In this document: in pieces, positions 33,481 to 46,476 of the stretch
How positions within the stretch are numbered: the first letter of the stretch is position 1
How the letters are laid out: the number at the start of each line of letters is the position of its first letter
Origin: Phocoena phocoena
Taxonomy: Eukaryota; Chordata; Mammalia; Artiodactyla; Phocoenidae
Direction of reading: 5' to 3'
DNA length: 64,000 nucleotides
Assembly: GCF_963924675.1 (NCBI RefSeq)
Contig: NC_089221.1
Coordinates: 4,771,851 to 4,835,850 of the forward strand
Notes under the pieces: model-generated
Database searches by the model: none
What the model was told of the DNA's origin: nothing
What the model saw: the letters and a program-made list of their open reading frames with translations, nothing else
Made by a program: the position numbers and the translations under genes

Positions 33481-34424
33481 CTTCGTGCATGTTTGCAAAC
33501 TTATTTCTCTAAAGCCACTGATTATATGGGTTTCACTAGAAGATCCTTTTTTACTCCTTTTGGCATTGTCTGTTTCCTCCAAGTTTCTTTTTTCCTATTT
33601 GCTTATTCTGCTCTCTGTGTTTCATGATAGCCCCTTTCCCCCAAGAATCCTGAACAGTGGATGTCTGTGTATTTTTAAGAGTGAGACATTAAAACTGGGC
33701 CTGGAACCCTCTATGGGTATTGTTGTAGAGTGGTGGGCTTCACTGTAGGGCAACTAAGTCAAGGAGCCCTTGACTCTTAGTTGCACTAGCTGACTTCCCT
33801 GGAAAGACCTTCCAGTCTGCTGCCTGGGCACATGAAATTGGCCACCAGCATGCTGACAGTTGAGAGCAGGGGGGTTTGTCTTCCCCACTCAGTGAGTGGA
33901 CATTCACTTGATTCTGTGTTTTCGGTATGGTTTCCTGGTGAATTATGCCTGGTGCCCTTCAATGCAGATGGGAAGTCTCCAGTCTTCTGCTGAGCTGGAG
34001 TAGAGTAGAGGCTCTATGGGTCTAACTGCTTTTAATGCAGATTTTCCACCACTCATTCTGTTTCCAGATATTCCTCATCCCTATCTGCAGAAGGACCAGT
34101 GCCTGCCTCCAATTCCTGAAATCTGGAAATCCACAGCATAAACCAGCTTGCTTCTTGGTGTACTGCCCACCCTAAGTAGAATTTCTGATTTCTCTTCTGC
34201 TCCTCTTCTTCTAGGCTAAGGCTTGAGGCTTATTCTCTACCTTCATAGTGAGGAACATTAATACTGTCTATTTTTATGGCTTCAAGTACCATCTGAATGA
34301 CTACAATTTTTCTTAATCTGTATCTACTGAGAAGCAAATGCCAAGATGGAATTAGACATGCAAGAGGGTACATGATTTATCCCATGAACTAACTACACCA
34401 TCACATTCAGTGGTGATAAGTGTC
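33481..34424. other. Diverged stretch, no gene seen
   Basis: Possibly the 5' continuation of the antisense old L1/HAL1 at 32880; otherwise single-copy. Nothing else recognised. Confidence 0.45.
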
Positions 34425-34562
34425 ATTTCTGGAGAGTGTGTGTCCTCCTCCCTGGATGGTAAGCACCATAACAGGGATCAGATCAGCTGTCAATACCTGC
34501 ATCTGGCACATGGACTGGACATAGTGGGCCTTCCATTTACTTCTGTGGGTTGAATGAATATA
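34425..34562 (+). mobile_element. L2 LINE 3' end
   Basis: TGGATGGTAAGCACCATAAC, then CAATACCTGCATCTGGCACA, then a GACATAGTGGGCCTTCCATT block and GGTTGAATGAATAT end. This is the L2 tail order 'gtaagctcc...cagcacctggcac...tgaatgaat'. Confidence 0.68.
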
Positions 34563-35098
34563 ACACGCCTGGCTAGAAGGAGGAAATGTGAGTTACATCC
34601 TGAGGAAAATGGGTGTGTTTTACTTTGGACTGTGAATTCAAGGAATAACTTTTCTAACATGACAGAAGAAGGAGAAGGGCCTTTCCATTAAAAGGCATCA
34701 CCCCTGCTTCCTGCACAATATGGGCTTATTCTTTGTTCTGTGGTTGCCAAAATCAAAAGTCATTCTTATCCTTAGGAAAGAGAGTAATTTATTAGAATTA
34801 GCAGAAATAAAACACTACCTTGGGAAAATGCGTGTACAGGACTGTGGGTGGGTGTCCAATACCTGGTGTTCAGTTCTCTGTGTAGATTTTCCTGTGTTCA
34901 CAGAACTTCCCCATCTGGAGGTGGGGCAGGGTGTGGTGGGTGGTGATGGGTTACTAGGGAAGGATACTGCTGGTCTGACAAGTGTCTGACTTAGGCACAA
35001 ACAGATGATTTTAAAGACAGAGTTTAACAAGACTTGTTATACAGCTCCTGCACAACTGAGTTGCATGAACATTCAGAGTGAGTACTGACCTGCCTATC
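34563..35098. other. Single-copy stretch, no gene seen
   Basis: Short frames only, none recognisable. Confidence 0.5.
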
Positions 35099-35474
35099 TG
35101 TTATGGACCAGATGACGTGTGTTCCTAAAATTCATCTGCTGAATCAGAAACTCCCAATGTGATAGTGCTTGGAGGTGGGGCCTTTTGGAGGTAATTGGTT
35201 TATATGAGGTTATGAGGATGGGGTCACCATGAATGGGATTAGTGCCCTTATGAAAAAGGACCCAAAGAGCTCCCTTGTGCCTTCTGCCATATGAGGACAC
35301 AGTGAGAAGACAGTCCTCTATGAACCAGGAAGTGGGTTCTCACCAGACGCCAAGTCCTCTGGTGACTTGATCATGGACTTCCAGCTTCCAGAACTGTGAG
35401 AAATAAATTTCTGTTGCTTATAAGCCACCCTGACTATAGTATTTTTGTTATAAGAACCTAAATGGACTAAAACA
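35099..35474 (+). mobile_element. ERVL-MaLR solo LTR
   Basis: Begins TGTTATGGACCAGATGACGT and runs through GTGCTTGGAGGTGGGGCCTT, GAATGGGATTAGTGCCCTTA, TGAGGACACAGTGAGAAGAC and CCAGAACTGTGAGAAATAAA. It ends AATGGACTAAAACA. It is the same LTR group as 38681-39037 and, inverted, 45003-45500. Its own polyadenylation signal AATAAA lies near 35402. Confidence 0.88.
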
Positions 35475-36675
35475 AGGGAATCTGACCTAATGAAAGAAAC
35501 CAAGGAGAGATCCATGGTAACCGAGCTGCATATAAATGACTAAGTCAAGAATGAAGGCAAAGCACTCTGTCGGGGGCAGGGGAGGGTGTGTGTGTGTGCA
35601 GAAAACATGAAGACCCAATGGAAGGAAAAGCAACAGAATGTAGCAGCTCTGCACAGTGGGGGACCTGTGGGCACCAGGTCAGACCCATGACTAGTTGGAG
35701 CAATGGCAGGTAGCAGGCACTGAGGGAGCAGACACCACACCCAGAGCCCTGGGGCATCCTCGGCTCCACTTTATAGGAAGGACCTTGTCAAACCAAGTAG
35801 TGGTGAAGCTCCCCGAATAGGCGGTTAATGTTAACATTATCAGAGGCTGATTGGCCTTTAAAAGGAAAGTTTCAAGAAAAAGCAGGTCACCAAATGTCAG
35901 GAAGCTTTGTTCATGGATAGAGGGGCACATTTGAAATGAGACCTCTGGTTCAATTCCAAATCGAAGATTCTACTTTGACAGACTCATGAATACAATTTTC
36001 ACACAATCATATATCATGTTAAACAATGATGATCAATTGTGCCCTAACGTGACAGGTGAGCGTGAGAACTCCCGCTGTCTTTAGCCTCTAAGAACATATG
36101 GCTGTACACACACTAATTAAAGATATGACAAAGTATCTACCACTCCTTCCAAAATTTCCTTTGATGTTGTAGAATTCACATTTTTCTCTCTTGGGTTGGA
36201 ACTGAGTGCTTCTTTTCTTGGCACCCTTGGTGGCCCCCTTCCTGTCTGAAGCATCAGAGTATATCTAAAAGACCCCAAAGTGTCAGAGAAGACTGGATTC
36301 TGGTTCAAGTCAGCTGAAAATAGGCTGTTCAGAACTTGGGGAGGCAGTTTCTTTGTATGTAAATTATGAAATTCAGGTGTAATGTCTCAAGCTTCTGTTT
36401 TAACCCAGTTCTTTCCACATCGGTCTTACATGGTTCCAAAAGGCAACCAAAGGACACAACCTAGAAAGGTTTAAACCTGAGAGCATGTGACATCATGGGA
36501 GCAGATACAATCAACCAGCACATTCTCTCATGAAGAATTTATCCAGGATGAATAGCCTTGATGCATCTCAAACCCTCCAGAGAGATTTTTTCTGTTCCCT
36601 CACTGGGAGACTAGGATAGGAAGTGGTGGATCGCATTTTTCCTCTGAGCTCAGGATTCAAAGATTTCAATTAAAG
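35475..36675. other. Single-copy stretch, no gene seen
   Basis: A short (TG)n tract lies at 35587-35598. No exon or transposon recognised. Confidence 0.5.
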
Positions 36676-36812
36676 AAACACTTATTTTTTATTATTGAGT
36701 TATAGTTGATATATAATATTATATAAGTTTTAGGTGTACAACATAATTCACAATTGTTAAAGGTCCAAAATTTTAGTCCTTTTATAGTTATTATAAAATA
36801 TTAAATTAAAGT
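36676..36812 (-). mobile_element. L1 3' end fragment, antisense
   Basis: TTATTGAGTTATAGTTGATA, then TATATAAGTTTTAGGTGTAC and TATAGTTATTATAAAATATT. These are antisense landmarks of an L1 3' UTR variant also seen at 45985 and 56637. Confidence 0.75.
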
Positions 36813-38680
36813 AACTTAAATCTAATGTTGCACCATTTTCTTAATATGATAGTTGATTTATAGAACACAGAAATAAAACACTTTAATATGAAATTTGAAG
36901 AAAAAAAATAAACATCACTGTAGATCTGTAAGATAGTAAATATTCTGTTGAAGAATTATACTCTGTGCCTAATGTATGATTCTAGTGAGAAAAATAGGAA
37001 TCTTCTGTGTTTGGGCTCTTCCTTCTCTCCAGCCACAATTAACAATATAGCTCTCTCCACAAAACCTATGTTCCTGCCAATTGTCTTATTATATAAGATC
37101 AAGGATTGAAGAAATTATACTTTAGTATGATCATTCAATGCATCATTGCCAAATAAATGAATCCCTAATGGTGGAATATTTAGAGAATACATATCCTGGG
37201 TGTTTGGCTTTGATTTTGACCCTTCTGTTTACTTCTTCTAGTTGGATATCCCTGGGAGTGTGCCTGGAGACAGAAGAAATCTCTCCACAGACTAGCAGGT
37301 CTTGAGTAAAATAGGGGCATTCAAGTTTCCCAACTGGCAGCTTCAATATGAGTTTTTAAGAAACTCTGGCATTTCCCACCATGGCAATGGTGAGGACCAT
37401 GAATATTGACCCAGAAGATCTGGACCCGCTTTTTGTTTGGATTAAACCACCCATCATATGTCCTGTATCATGCCAGTTGCTCTAGCCCACTTTCCTCCTG
37501 AGCTGTAAAACTGTGATGTTTTAAAGAGTCACTGTATCCTGTCAACTCCAGGTGTTGGGCTGTGCAGCTTCAGCAGCAAACACCAGGCTGGCCACGAGGT
37601 CTCTGACTTGGAGGCATTGTCTGAACATCAACAACAGAAATGTATTATAATATAACCCAGTCTCCACTCTTTTATGCCTGTGCTTTCTGGACAAAAAAAA
37701 ATAATTGCAAAGAACACCTTTTAAAGGTGCAGTGACAGCTGTGTTGCAAGACATAATCACATTTTTTACTGATTCATACATTGGAAAGATCGTTGTGGAA
37801 AATTGTAATAATATAAAAATGCGGCTGATATAATTACAGAGTTTTATGAAGTGCAAATGTAAGTGTTGTATTTTCAAACAGAGGCAGGACATGGGATGTG
37901 GAAGCCTGATCGACAGATGTGTGTTGGGAGAGGAAGAAGTTTCTATGTGCAGAAGACATAGAAACCATGAAAATCTACCCCATGAAAATATACCAATTGT
38001 GGAACTGCTAATTCTTCAAATGTTTAGCATACTTACTCTATAAAGAAAAGCAATGACTAGAAATGTTCCAACCAGAGAGATTTCCTCAGATATCCTCTGA
38101 GATTCATGCTTGGGGTCATTGAGCTCTGAATTTGACTCAAAACTCACTCCTCTGTTCTACTAAATGCACGACCCAGTTCTGTTTTAAGAGTACCTCCCAT
38201 GAAAGGAGCTTTTGTCAAGGAATCATGATGCCACTGGGGACTGATTCTAGTGAGAAAATCAGGAATACTTTGCTTTAGGGATGAGTTAAAATTATTGTGA
38301 GATAAATATTTTGCATATACTACTTTGAATATTATATGGAACACTGCACATTTATTTTTTTCTTTGTGCTATTGATATTTGTTAATCTGGTATTAGTGGA
38401 GATGAAAAATCAATGTGAAAATTGAGGAGCATTACAGAAAATCCAATTTTCCATTTGGCAATAACAACAATATTATGAGAGCTTTCAGAAATACAACTAT
38501 AGAGGGGGCAAAAGATGGAGATGAACTTGGCATTACAATTTAATTCCAGCTCATGTTTATTCCTTAAAGTTCCCCAGGCTATTTACAGGGGTCATGACCA
38601 TACAACACACACCCCATCAGCCTGAGTTTATTCCATTAGATGAATGGAACTCCCACTTACAGGAAGTAGAGGTGAAGGGG
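36813..38680. other. Single-copy AT-rich stretch, no gene seen
   Basis: No exon, RNA gene or transposon recognised; only short chance frames. Confidence 0.5.
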
Positions 38681-39037
38681 TGCTATAGACTGAATGTTTG
38701 TGTCCCCTCAAACTTCATATGTTGATCCCAAAGTGTTGGTTTTAAGAGGTGGGACCTTTGGGAGGTGATTAGATAATAAGGATGGAGCCCCCAGAAGTGG
38801 AATTAGTGCCCTTATAAAAGAGACCCAGAGAGATCCCTTGCCCCTTCTTGCCTTGTGAAGACACAGCAAGAAGAGGGCCAACAATGAACAAGAAAAGGGG
38901 ATCTCACCAGATACTGAATCTTCCAGTGCCTTATCTTGGACTTCCAGCCTACAAAATTGTGAGAAACAAATTTCTGTTGTGTAAAAGCCACCCAGTCTAT
39001 GGTATTTTTGTTATAGCAGCCAAAGTGGACCAATACA
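38681..39037 (+). mobile_element. ERVL-MaLR solo LTR
   Basis: Begins TGCTATAGACTGAATGTTTG and contains GGTGGGACCTTTGGGAGGTG, GAATTAGTGCCCTTATAAAA (a TATA-like site), GAAGACACAGCAAGAAGAGG and CCACCCAGTCTATGGTATTT. It ends GGACCAATACA. GGGG lies on both sides (38677-38680, 39038-39041), consistent with a 4-5 bp duplication. Confidence 0.92.
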
Positions 39038-40814
39038 GGGGATGTTTAAGGGGAAGCCACTAGTGTAAAGAGCTGAGTGAAATTCAACAAAGCAGCTGTG
39101 ACTGAAGACACAAGGATATATCCAATGTCTATTTTCTTCACCCCAAAAATGAAAAGACAGTGCCAGCTTTAGGAGTACTAATGCTCTCAAAACTCTCCTC
39201 CATAAAGCTGTATTTATATGTTCCTACACTACACATAGTATATAAAAATAAAATCTTGTCCTGCCAAGCAATGGGCTCCTCTGCCACATCCTCCATCATT
39301 ATGCAGGTGGAAAATGAGATTCCTTAACAATGGTTATGCCTCAGCACTCAGGATAACTGGTTTCTTCTCAGTATTGCTAGGATGTATTTCTAAGTTTGAT
39401 TTGTAATAAGGTACATATTTTACCATCTGGGGAAACTTCTAGATGATAAGCCCCCATAAACATCTGAATAGTTTAGTGCCATATTTTGTTTTATGTGATT
39501 TTTCTCTTTGAAGTGTCCCAGGCAGTCTACATTGAGGAAGAATGGCCAGTGAAGACAAGCTTGTCCAAAGATGGGGGAAAGGCCACTAACCCACAATCTC
39601 AGACCTTTGGGAAGAGACCAGGCCTTCCCTAACCCCATGTAGTAGCCAAATACTAAACTTCAGTTCCCTGATGCTTTTTTTTTTTTAAATCCACAAACTC
39701 TTCTTCACTGACTATTTGTGGGGCATCAAGGGAATTTAGATCTTTGCTGCTTGTTTTTGCTGTTGTTGCTGTTGCTTTGCATGTGGGAATGAGAAAGGAA
39801 AGGTGGTCTGACCATTTCCTTCATCTGCTCTCTGGACTCACAGGCAGCCTAAACCAGGGCCCTGGAAATGGCCACACAGGGTGACACAGCCCCTGGTTCT
39901 TCAGGGTTCCAGGACTGCAAAAGTATGTCCACCAGGGGGGCAACATTTCTCCCGGAGCACAGGATGGGTAGCACAGCAAGCCCGGGCGGTGAATACAGGT
40001 TGATGACACCGAAAGAATTTTGTTTAGAAATTGTTCAAGTATTTGTTTTAATTTAAGTACTCAAATGACAAAAAAACAACAAAGGTGTAAGTTTTTAGTG
40101 TCTTTTCATCTTCATGTAGGACCTCAGGATGATCCACAAGTATTTTCAAAGTCAGAGAAGCCTACAGTGAAAATGTTGCTTTCCCAGGTGCCAGGATTGC
40201 CTCTGGATTTGGCCCCAGGCTCCAAGTCCATTCTGATCCCAGACACACAGATGTGGATCTCATCCTTCTGAAACACTAGGACCAGGAAGAAAGACCAGAA
40301 TAAACCAAGTGTCCTCCCAGGCGACAACCAAGTTAGAGGTGATGACTTCTCAGGTTCTGTAGGTGATATAGAAGCCAGCCAGCATCCATAAACCCCCCTG
40401 GGACTTAATTGGCACCATTCAAAATGACCCATGGTTGTAGAGAAGCACATTTGGATTTATTTTGTTCCGGAATAGAGTTGAGGTGACCTTACAGATCAAC
40501 GTCATGAATTGAGCAACTAGTTTTTTCTTCCAATGTCTTTCCAATTATTCTGTTAGTAGCTGATCTTCCAAAAATTAAATATGCAGAAACTGGTTTGTTA
40601 AGCTTTTTATTTCTTTAAAAACCGCTCTTAAAGTGTAACTGTTCTGGAAAGGTATAACCTCATAAGCCTTGGTTAGCCAGTCATTTATGAGAGTTGTATA
40701 ATGGGATTTAAGTCCTAAAATAAATGGGTTACAATTTGCAAGAAGTTTGGAGGAGGGAGAGGAGACAAAAGTAAGAAGAAATGAAAGGCAGGTGCAATTC
40801 ACCAATATTTATTC
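39038..40814. other. Single-copy stretch, no gene seen
   Basis: A T run lies at 39677-39687 and a CTCF-like motif at 39929-39942 (see findings). No exon recognised. Confidence 0.5.
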
Positions 40815-42735
40815 TGTTTTTTAATAACTGCTTTATTGAGCTATAATTCATATACAAGTGACCCATTAAAGTGTACAATTCAATATTTTTTGTATATGTA
40901 GCATGGTGTGACCATTACCACGATTTTAGAACATTCTTATCACCCGTTTTGATTACAGCTGTTCTAGTGTGTATGAAGTGTATCTCATTGTACTTCGTGT
41001 TTACATTTCTCTGATGGCTAATGATGTTGAGTATCTTTACATGTGCTCATTGGTCATTTGTACATCTCCTTTGGAGAAATTTTTACTTGGATACTTTGCC
41101 TATTTCTATTTGGGTTACTTTTTCTTTTTGATTTATAAGTGTTTTTATATATTATACATACAAATTCCTTGTCAGAATATGATTTGCAAAAATTTTCTTC
41201 CATTTTGTGGGGTATTTTTTTACTTTACTGATGGCACTTTTCAAAGCACAGAAGTATTAAATTATGATGAATTCCAATTTATCTTTTTTTGTTGTTGTTG
41301 CTTCTGACATTGCTTGTTAGTTGTGCTTTTGGCTCTTACATTAAAACTCTGATTCAGTTTGAGTTAATTTTTATATATTTGAGAGGTAACGATCCAAATT
41401 CATTCTTTTTCATGTAGATATCCAGTTGTCTCAGGGCCATTTGCTGGAGACTATTTTTTCCCCATTGAGTTGTCTTGGTATCCTTATTCAAAAGTCAATT
41501 GACAAAAATGTTAGGGTTTAGTTCTGGATCTTAATTCTGTTTCATTGATCTACAAGTCTATCATTATGCCAGTACCACTCTATCTTGATTACTTTAGCTT
41601 TGTAATAAGTTTTGAAATTGGAAACTGTTCTTTTTCAAGATTGTTTTGGATATTCTTCATCCCTTGAATTTGCATATGAATTATAGGATCAACTTGTCAA
41701 TTTCTGCAAAAATCTCAACTGAGATCATAATAGGGATTGTGTCAAATCTATGGATAAGTTTGGGAAGTATCACCATCTTAACAATATTAAGTCTTCTGAT
41801 CTATGAACATGGAATATATTTCCATTTATTTAGGTCTTCTTTAATTCCTTTCAACAATGTATTGTAGTTTTCAGAGTGTAAGTTTTGGACTTCTTTTGCT
41901 AAATTTTTCCTAAGTATTTTATTCTTTCCAATGTTAGTATAAATGGAATTGTTTCCTTAATTTTATCTTCAGGTTGTTCATTGTAAATGTATATACATAA
42001 AATTGGTTCTTATATATTGACTTTGTATCCTGAAGCCTTCCTGAACTCACTTGTTCCAATAATTTGTAGTGGATTCTTTCAGATATTGTGTGTACAAGAT
42101 TACATCATCTTCAGATAGAGATACTTTTTTACTTCTTCCTTTTTCAGCAACATGCATTATATGTAATTTTCTGATATAACAGTCCAGGATAGAACCTCCA
42201 GTACAACATTGAATAAAAGTGATGAGAACAGATATCCATGTCTTGTTCTTGATGTTAGAGGGAAAGCTTTCAGTGTTTCATTGTTAAGCTTAATGTTATA
42301 TGTAAGTTTTCATAGATGCCCTTTATCAAGTTAAGAAAGTTTCCTTCAATTTTTAGGTTTCTGAGTGTTTTTTTTACCATGAAAATCTGTTGAATTATAT
42401 CAATAATTTTTCTGCATCTATTGAGATGATTGACAACATTAATTGATTTTTAGATGTTAAACCAACCTCATTTTCTAGGTTCAATCTCACTGATCATGGT
42501 GTGTAATCTATTTAGTATATTGCTGGATTTAATTTGCCAGTGTTCTGCTGAGGATTTTTGCATCTGCACTCATAAGGGATAATGGTCTATAGTTTCTCTT
42601 ATTTTAATGTCTTTGTGTGATTTTGGTATCAGGGTAATGCAAACCTCATAGAATGAGTTTAAAAGTATCCCATCTTCTATTTTTCTGGAAGACTTTGTGA
42701 AGGACTGGTGTTAATTTCTCTTAGATGTTAAAACA
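40815..42735 (-). mobile_element. Old L1 (L1M-type), antisense, 5'-truncated
   Basis: The reverse complement gives the 3' UTR and the second half of ORF2. Antisense landmarks include TTATTGAGCTATAATTCATA at the 3' end, GTGTACAATTCAATATTTTT, CATTGATCTACAAGTCTATC, CCTGAAGCCTTCCTGAACTC, GCATCTATTGAGATGATTGA and TTTTGGTATCAGGGTAATGC. It ends within the reverse transcriptase region near 42735. Stops in all frames. Confidence 0.88.
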
Positions 42736-45002
42736 AAGTCTGATATTAGATGAATATTGCAATGCAAAGCTGTATTTTAGATGATTTGCTTAAGTCAAAA
42801 AAAAACTACCAAAGGCCAAATATGGATTTGCTGAAAAACAAAAACAGTTCTCTTGAATCAAGTTGCACTTTGGTAATAGAAACATAAATACAGCCTTAAT
42901 AAGCAAATGTGATAACAGCTGCTATTTACTAAAATTGTAATTGTAAAGGAATATTCTGAAGCACCCATTGTTTGTAGTGGTATATGGAGGTATATTGTAT
43001 ATAGTGGTATAGTCATAGCATGGGTGGTTCGATGAACAGTAATGCAATGGAAAGATGGATATTAAATGCCCTCCTCTCCAAACAACTGAGAGAGGTCAGG
43101 ACAGACCAATCAGAGGAAGGCCAAGCCTGTTTGTGCTTCTCAGGGCAAATAGGACTGGGGGAAAGCCAACAGTTTGGGTTCCCCTGGCCTGCCCTGTCCT
43201 GCAGTGGCAGCCTGCTGGGCTGGCTCTGCTCTGCTCTGCATTTTCCCTCCCAACTGGAGCCTGGCAGCTGCAAATGTCCATAATTATAGAAGATCCTCTC
43301 GTTTTCTGCTCTCTGGTTGAAATAATGACAGTCTCTTTTTATTACCGTTCTAATGGCTTCACACTCTGAATCACTGTGATATTATTAATAATGGCAAAAA
43401 GGGGTCTTATTTAGCATGGATAGAATTTCCCCATACATCACTTCAAGAGCGAATGGACAGGTTAACGAAGCTGCCCAGATATGCAGCTGAGCCATTAAAG
43501 GATGCAGCAGTAAACGGGTGCGTGTGGGGATGAGACAGCAGCACTCTGCTCCGTCATTCACGCTAGAGAGATTTCACCCCACACCTGAGTCCTGCATCAG
43601 AACAGACTGGGTGCTTCTTAAATGCATGGTTTTTATCTCAACAGCCCTCCTTAAATATGCAACTTTTGAATGAGCTCCTGGGCTTTCCAAAAATGTGTAT
43701 GCCATCTCCTAAATGGAATAAATCACTTACACATTTAGTGTAAGCAACGTAGGTATGACTTTTTCACGAGGATTCCAAACTGTGCTGGGGGAGGGCTCAC
43801 AGACTGGGCACTCTGGTCCCACCAGCTTCCTTCCTGTACATAAGGGACACATGGGACCAGGGCCAGAGGTTCAATTCTTCTCCACCTTGATACCAAGTTG
43901 GCCATGGATAGAATGTCCTGAAATGTGACCTAGGCTTTTCTGGAAAGACAGCATCTCATTCTGACGGGAGGCACCTTCGTCCAGACTACGCCTCTCTGCC
44001 TCTCCTGGCCCTTCTCGCCCTCTCCCTCCCTCCCTTCCCTTCTTCACTTTTGGGCCCCTTTACCTCTAGCCCCAGGAATGATCATACCAGCATCTGTAGT
44101 CTTTTCCCAAATTCTACGCTTACTGTAATTTATCAGCCACTAAGCATTTAAAGCTGCTTGCAGCATGAAGCAGCAGAATGGGCTAATGTTTTATTGTCTG
44201 TTCGCATTTATGACAGAATACTTGTCAGTGAATCATCATTCAAGACTGTCGTTAGGTGTGACACAACCACGATACCAAGAACGACAGTGAAAGAGTGCAG
44301 AGCCAAAAGCTATGGAAGTCAGGTGGTCAATCAGATTCACCACCTTCTTTTGAACGTCCTAGAGCAAGGACAAAAAATTTAGGATGCATTTTGATGATGC
44401 CAGAAATACGCTTCTTCAATGAGGGAAATGTAAAATATATAACTTACTCGTAGCTTCTAAACTTCTGCTTGGATTATTGGAGTTTCCTATGTATCAAAAT
44501 TAAATATAAGGGCCCTAAACATGTAACATAGTGTCACAGTTTAGTTCTCATCTCTAAGAGGAACGTGTGACCTAGATATGTAAGCACTGCCGTGAAAAGG
44601 CAACAGCTAAAAATGTCCAGCTTTTTAAAAATTTCTTACTCTTCTCTTTACCTGCCCCAATATGAGAACATTCCAGACAAGAAATATGTGACCGGACAAC
44701 GCAAATCCCAAATCCAGTAACTGGATGCAAAGGGCTTGTCTGAGGGCTGCTGCTGTCTTGATGCCAGATAAAACTGTTCTTCATGAGGGTGGGGAGACAG
44801 AAGTTTTGAGCATTAGTTGAGAGTCTGAAGACTCTGAACACCCAGTGTCTGGGTAGGTAAGAGAGAAAATACAAAAGATGTTAACACAGTTGAATCTGGC
44901 AGGGGGGTGAGAGGAAAGAAACTGGAAATAAGGGGGACTTCACAGAGGCTGATGTGACTTTGCAAAGAATGAGGGAAGGCTAATGCCATTGGGGTCTCTG
45001 TC
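42736..45002. other. Single-copy stretch, no gene seen
   Basis: GC-richer at 43080-43280, and a C/T-rich tract lies at 43985-44050. A 74-codon frame at 44158-44382 is unrecognised. Nothing supports a gene. Confidence 0.5.
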
Positions 45003-45500
45003 TGTCTCAGTCTGTGTGACTGTAATAAAACACCATAAACTGGGTGGCTTATACACAAAAAAATTATTTCTCACAATTTCTCTATTTCTCACAACCCAAC
45101 AATCTCCCCTGGTGGAAGGGATGAGGAAGCTTTCTGGGGTCTTTTACAACAGGGGTCCTCAACCCCCAGGCTGCAGACTGGCCAGTTAGGAACTGGGCCA
45201 CACAGCAGGAGGTGAGCGGCGGGTGAGCAAGCAAAGCTTCATCTGCTGCTCCCCACCACTCCTCATCGCTTGCATTACCTCCTGAACCATCCCCCCTACC
45301 TCTGTTCATGGAAAAAATGTCTTCCACGAAACTGATCCCTGGTACCAAAAAGGTTGGGGACCGCTGTTTTACAATGTAAGGGCACTGATCCTATCATAAA
45401 GTCACCACCCCCAAGATTGAATCACCTACCAGAGACCCCCACCTCCAAACACCATCACATTGGGGCTAGGATTTAGCATGAATTTTGTGGAGATACAGCA
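45003..45500 (-). mobile_element. ERVL-MaLR solo LTR, antisense, split by a hAT element
   Basis: Inverted MaLR landmarks: AACACCATAAACTGGGTGGC and TTATTTCTCACAATTTCTCT on the left; AAGGGCACTGATCCTATCAT and CCAAACACCATCACATTGGG on the right. A 217-bp hAT element plus its 8-bp TSD interrupts it at 45150-45374. CTCTG at 44996-45000 and 45501-45505 may be the LTR's own duplication, although the left end has a TCTG slip. Confidence 0.88.
45150..45366. mobile_element. Non-autonomous hAT DNA transposon
   Basis: Terminal inverted repeats CAGGGGTCCTCAACC (left) and GGTTGGGGACCGCTG (right), with two mismatches in 15. A perfect 8-bp TSD TTTTACAA (45142-45149 and 45367-45374) is the hAT superfamily signature. 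The interior (ACTGGGCCACACAGCAGGAG, GTGAGCGGCGGGTGAGC) matches a mammalian hAT MITE family I recognise but do not name. 217 bp, no transposase. Confidence 0.92.
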
Positions 45501-45984
45501 CTCTGGTAGAGCACCTGTCTCCAGATGATCCCTCTGGAAATGTCAGGACCAGTTGTCCTGGTGCTGGGTATTCCCTTCTTCCTGCAGACAACTTGTAAAA
45601 TGCAATATTTCTGAGCAGAGAGACAGTTTGGATGCCCCATCTTTGGTTCTTTCTTTACTTAGATGAGAGAGAAAGGCCTCTCTCTACTCTGGGTGCTAGG
45701 CTACTTCAGTTAACTCCTGGGCTGGGAGAGCTCACACATGTTCATTTGCTCATCATCATATTTCCAGTTCTGAAGAATCTGGGAAAGAAGAGATCTGAAC
45801 TGAATGCAGAGATCAGGAAGGGCAGTCCTTCACCCCCCTCATATCTGCTTCCCACAATCTCTGTGTCCCAGTTTTTATGACCAAGACACTGCAAAGGTGT
45901 AGGTTCTAGAGGTTGCAGCTTCCTTTTCCTCATGTGCTTCCTTTAGGAATGAGTATAATTATTTTTCTTTTTTGTTTCTTTTTT
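45501..45984. other. Single-copy stretch, no gene seen
   Basis: Short unrecognised frames only. Confidence 0.5.
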
Positions 45985-46422
45985 CAATTGAAACATTATT
46001 GATTTATAGCATTGTGTTAGTTTCAGGTATAGAGCATAGTTATTCAGGGTTTTTTTCAGATTATATTCCATTACAGGTTATTACTAGATATTAAATATAA
46101 TTCCTGGTTCTAAATAGTAAATCCTCATTGCTTATCTACTCTATGTATAGTAGTTTTTATCTGTTAATTCTATACTCTTAATTTGTCCTTTCTCCCCTCT
46201 CTTTCCCCTTTGGTAACCATAAGTTTTTTTTCTATGTCTGTGAGTCTATTTCTGTTTTGTATATAGATTTATTGTATTACTTTTAAAGTTCCACATGCAA
46301 ATGGAATATAGTATTTGTCTTTCTCTGTCTGACTTATTTCACTAAGCATAATATTCTCTAGGTCCATCCATGTTGCTGCAAATGGCATCATATAATTCTT
46401 TTCTATGGCTGAGTAATATTCC

Positions 46423-46426
<4 letters not shown>

Positions 46427-46473
<47 letters not shown>
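46427..46473. repeat. (TA)n microsatellite inside L1
   Basis: 47-bp TA run directly after GAGTAATATTCCATTTCA, the same L1 ORF2 position as the run at 682-738. Confidence 0.97.
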
Positions 46474-46476
<3 letters not shown>

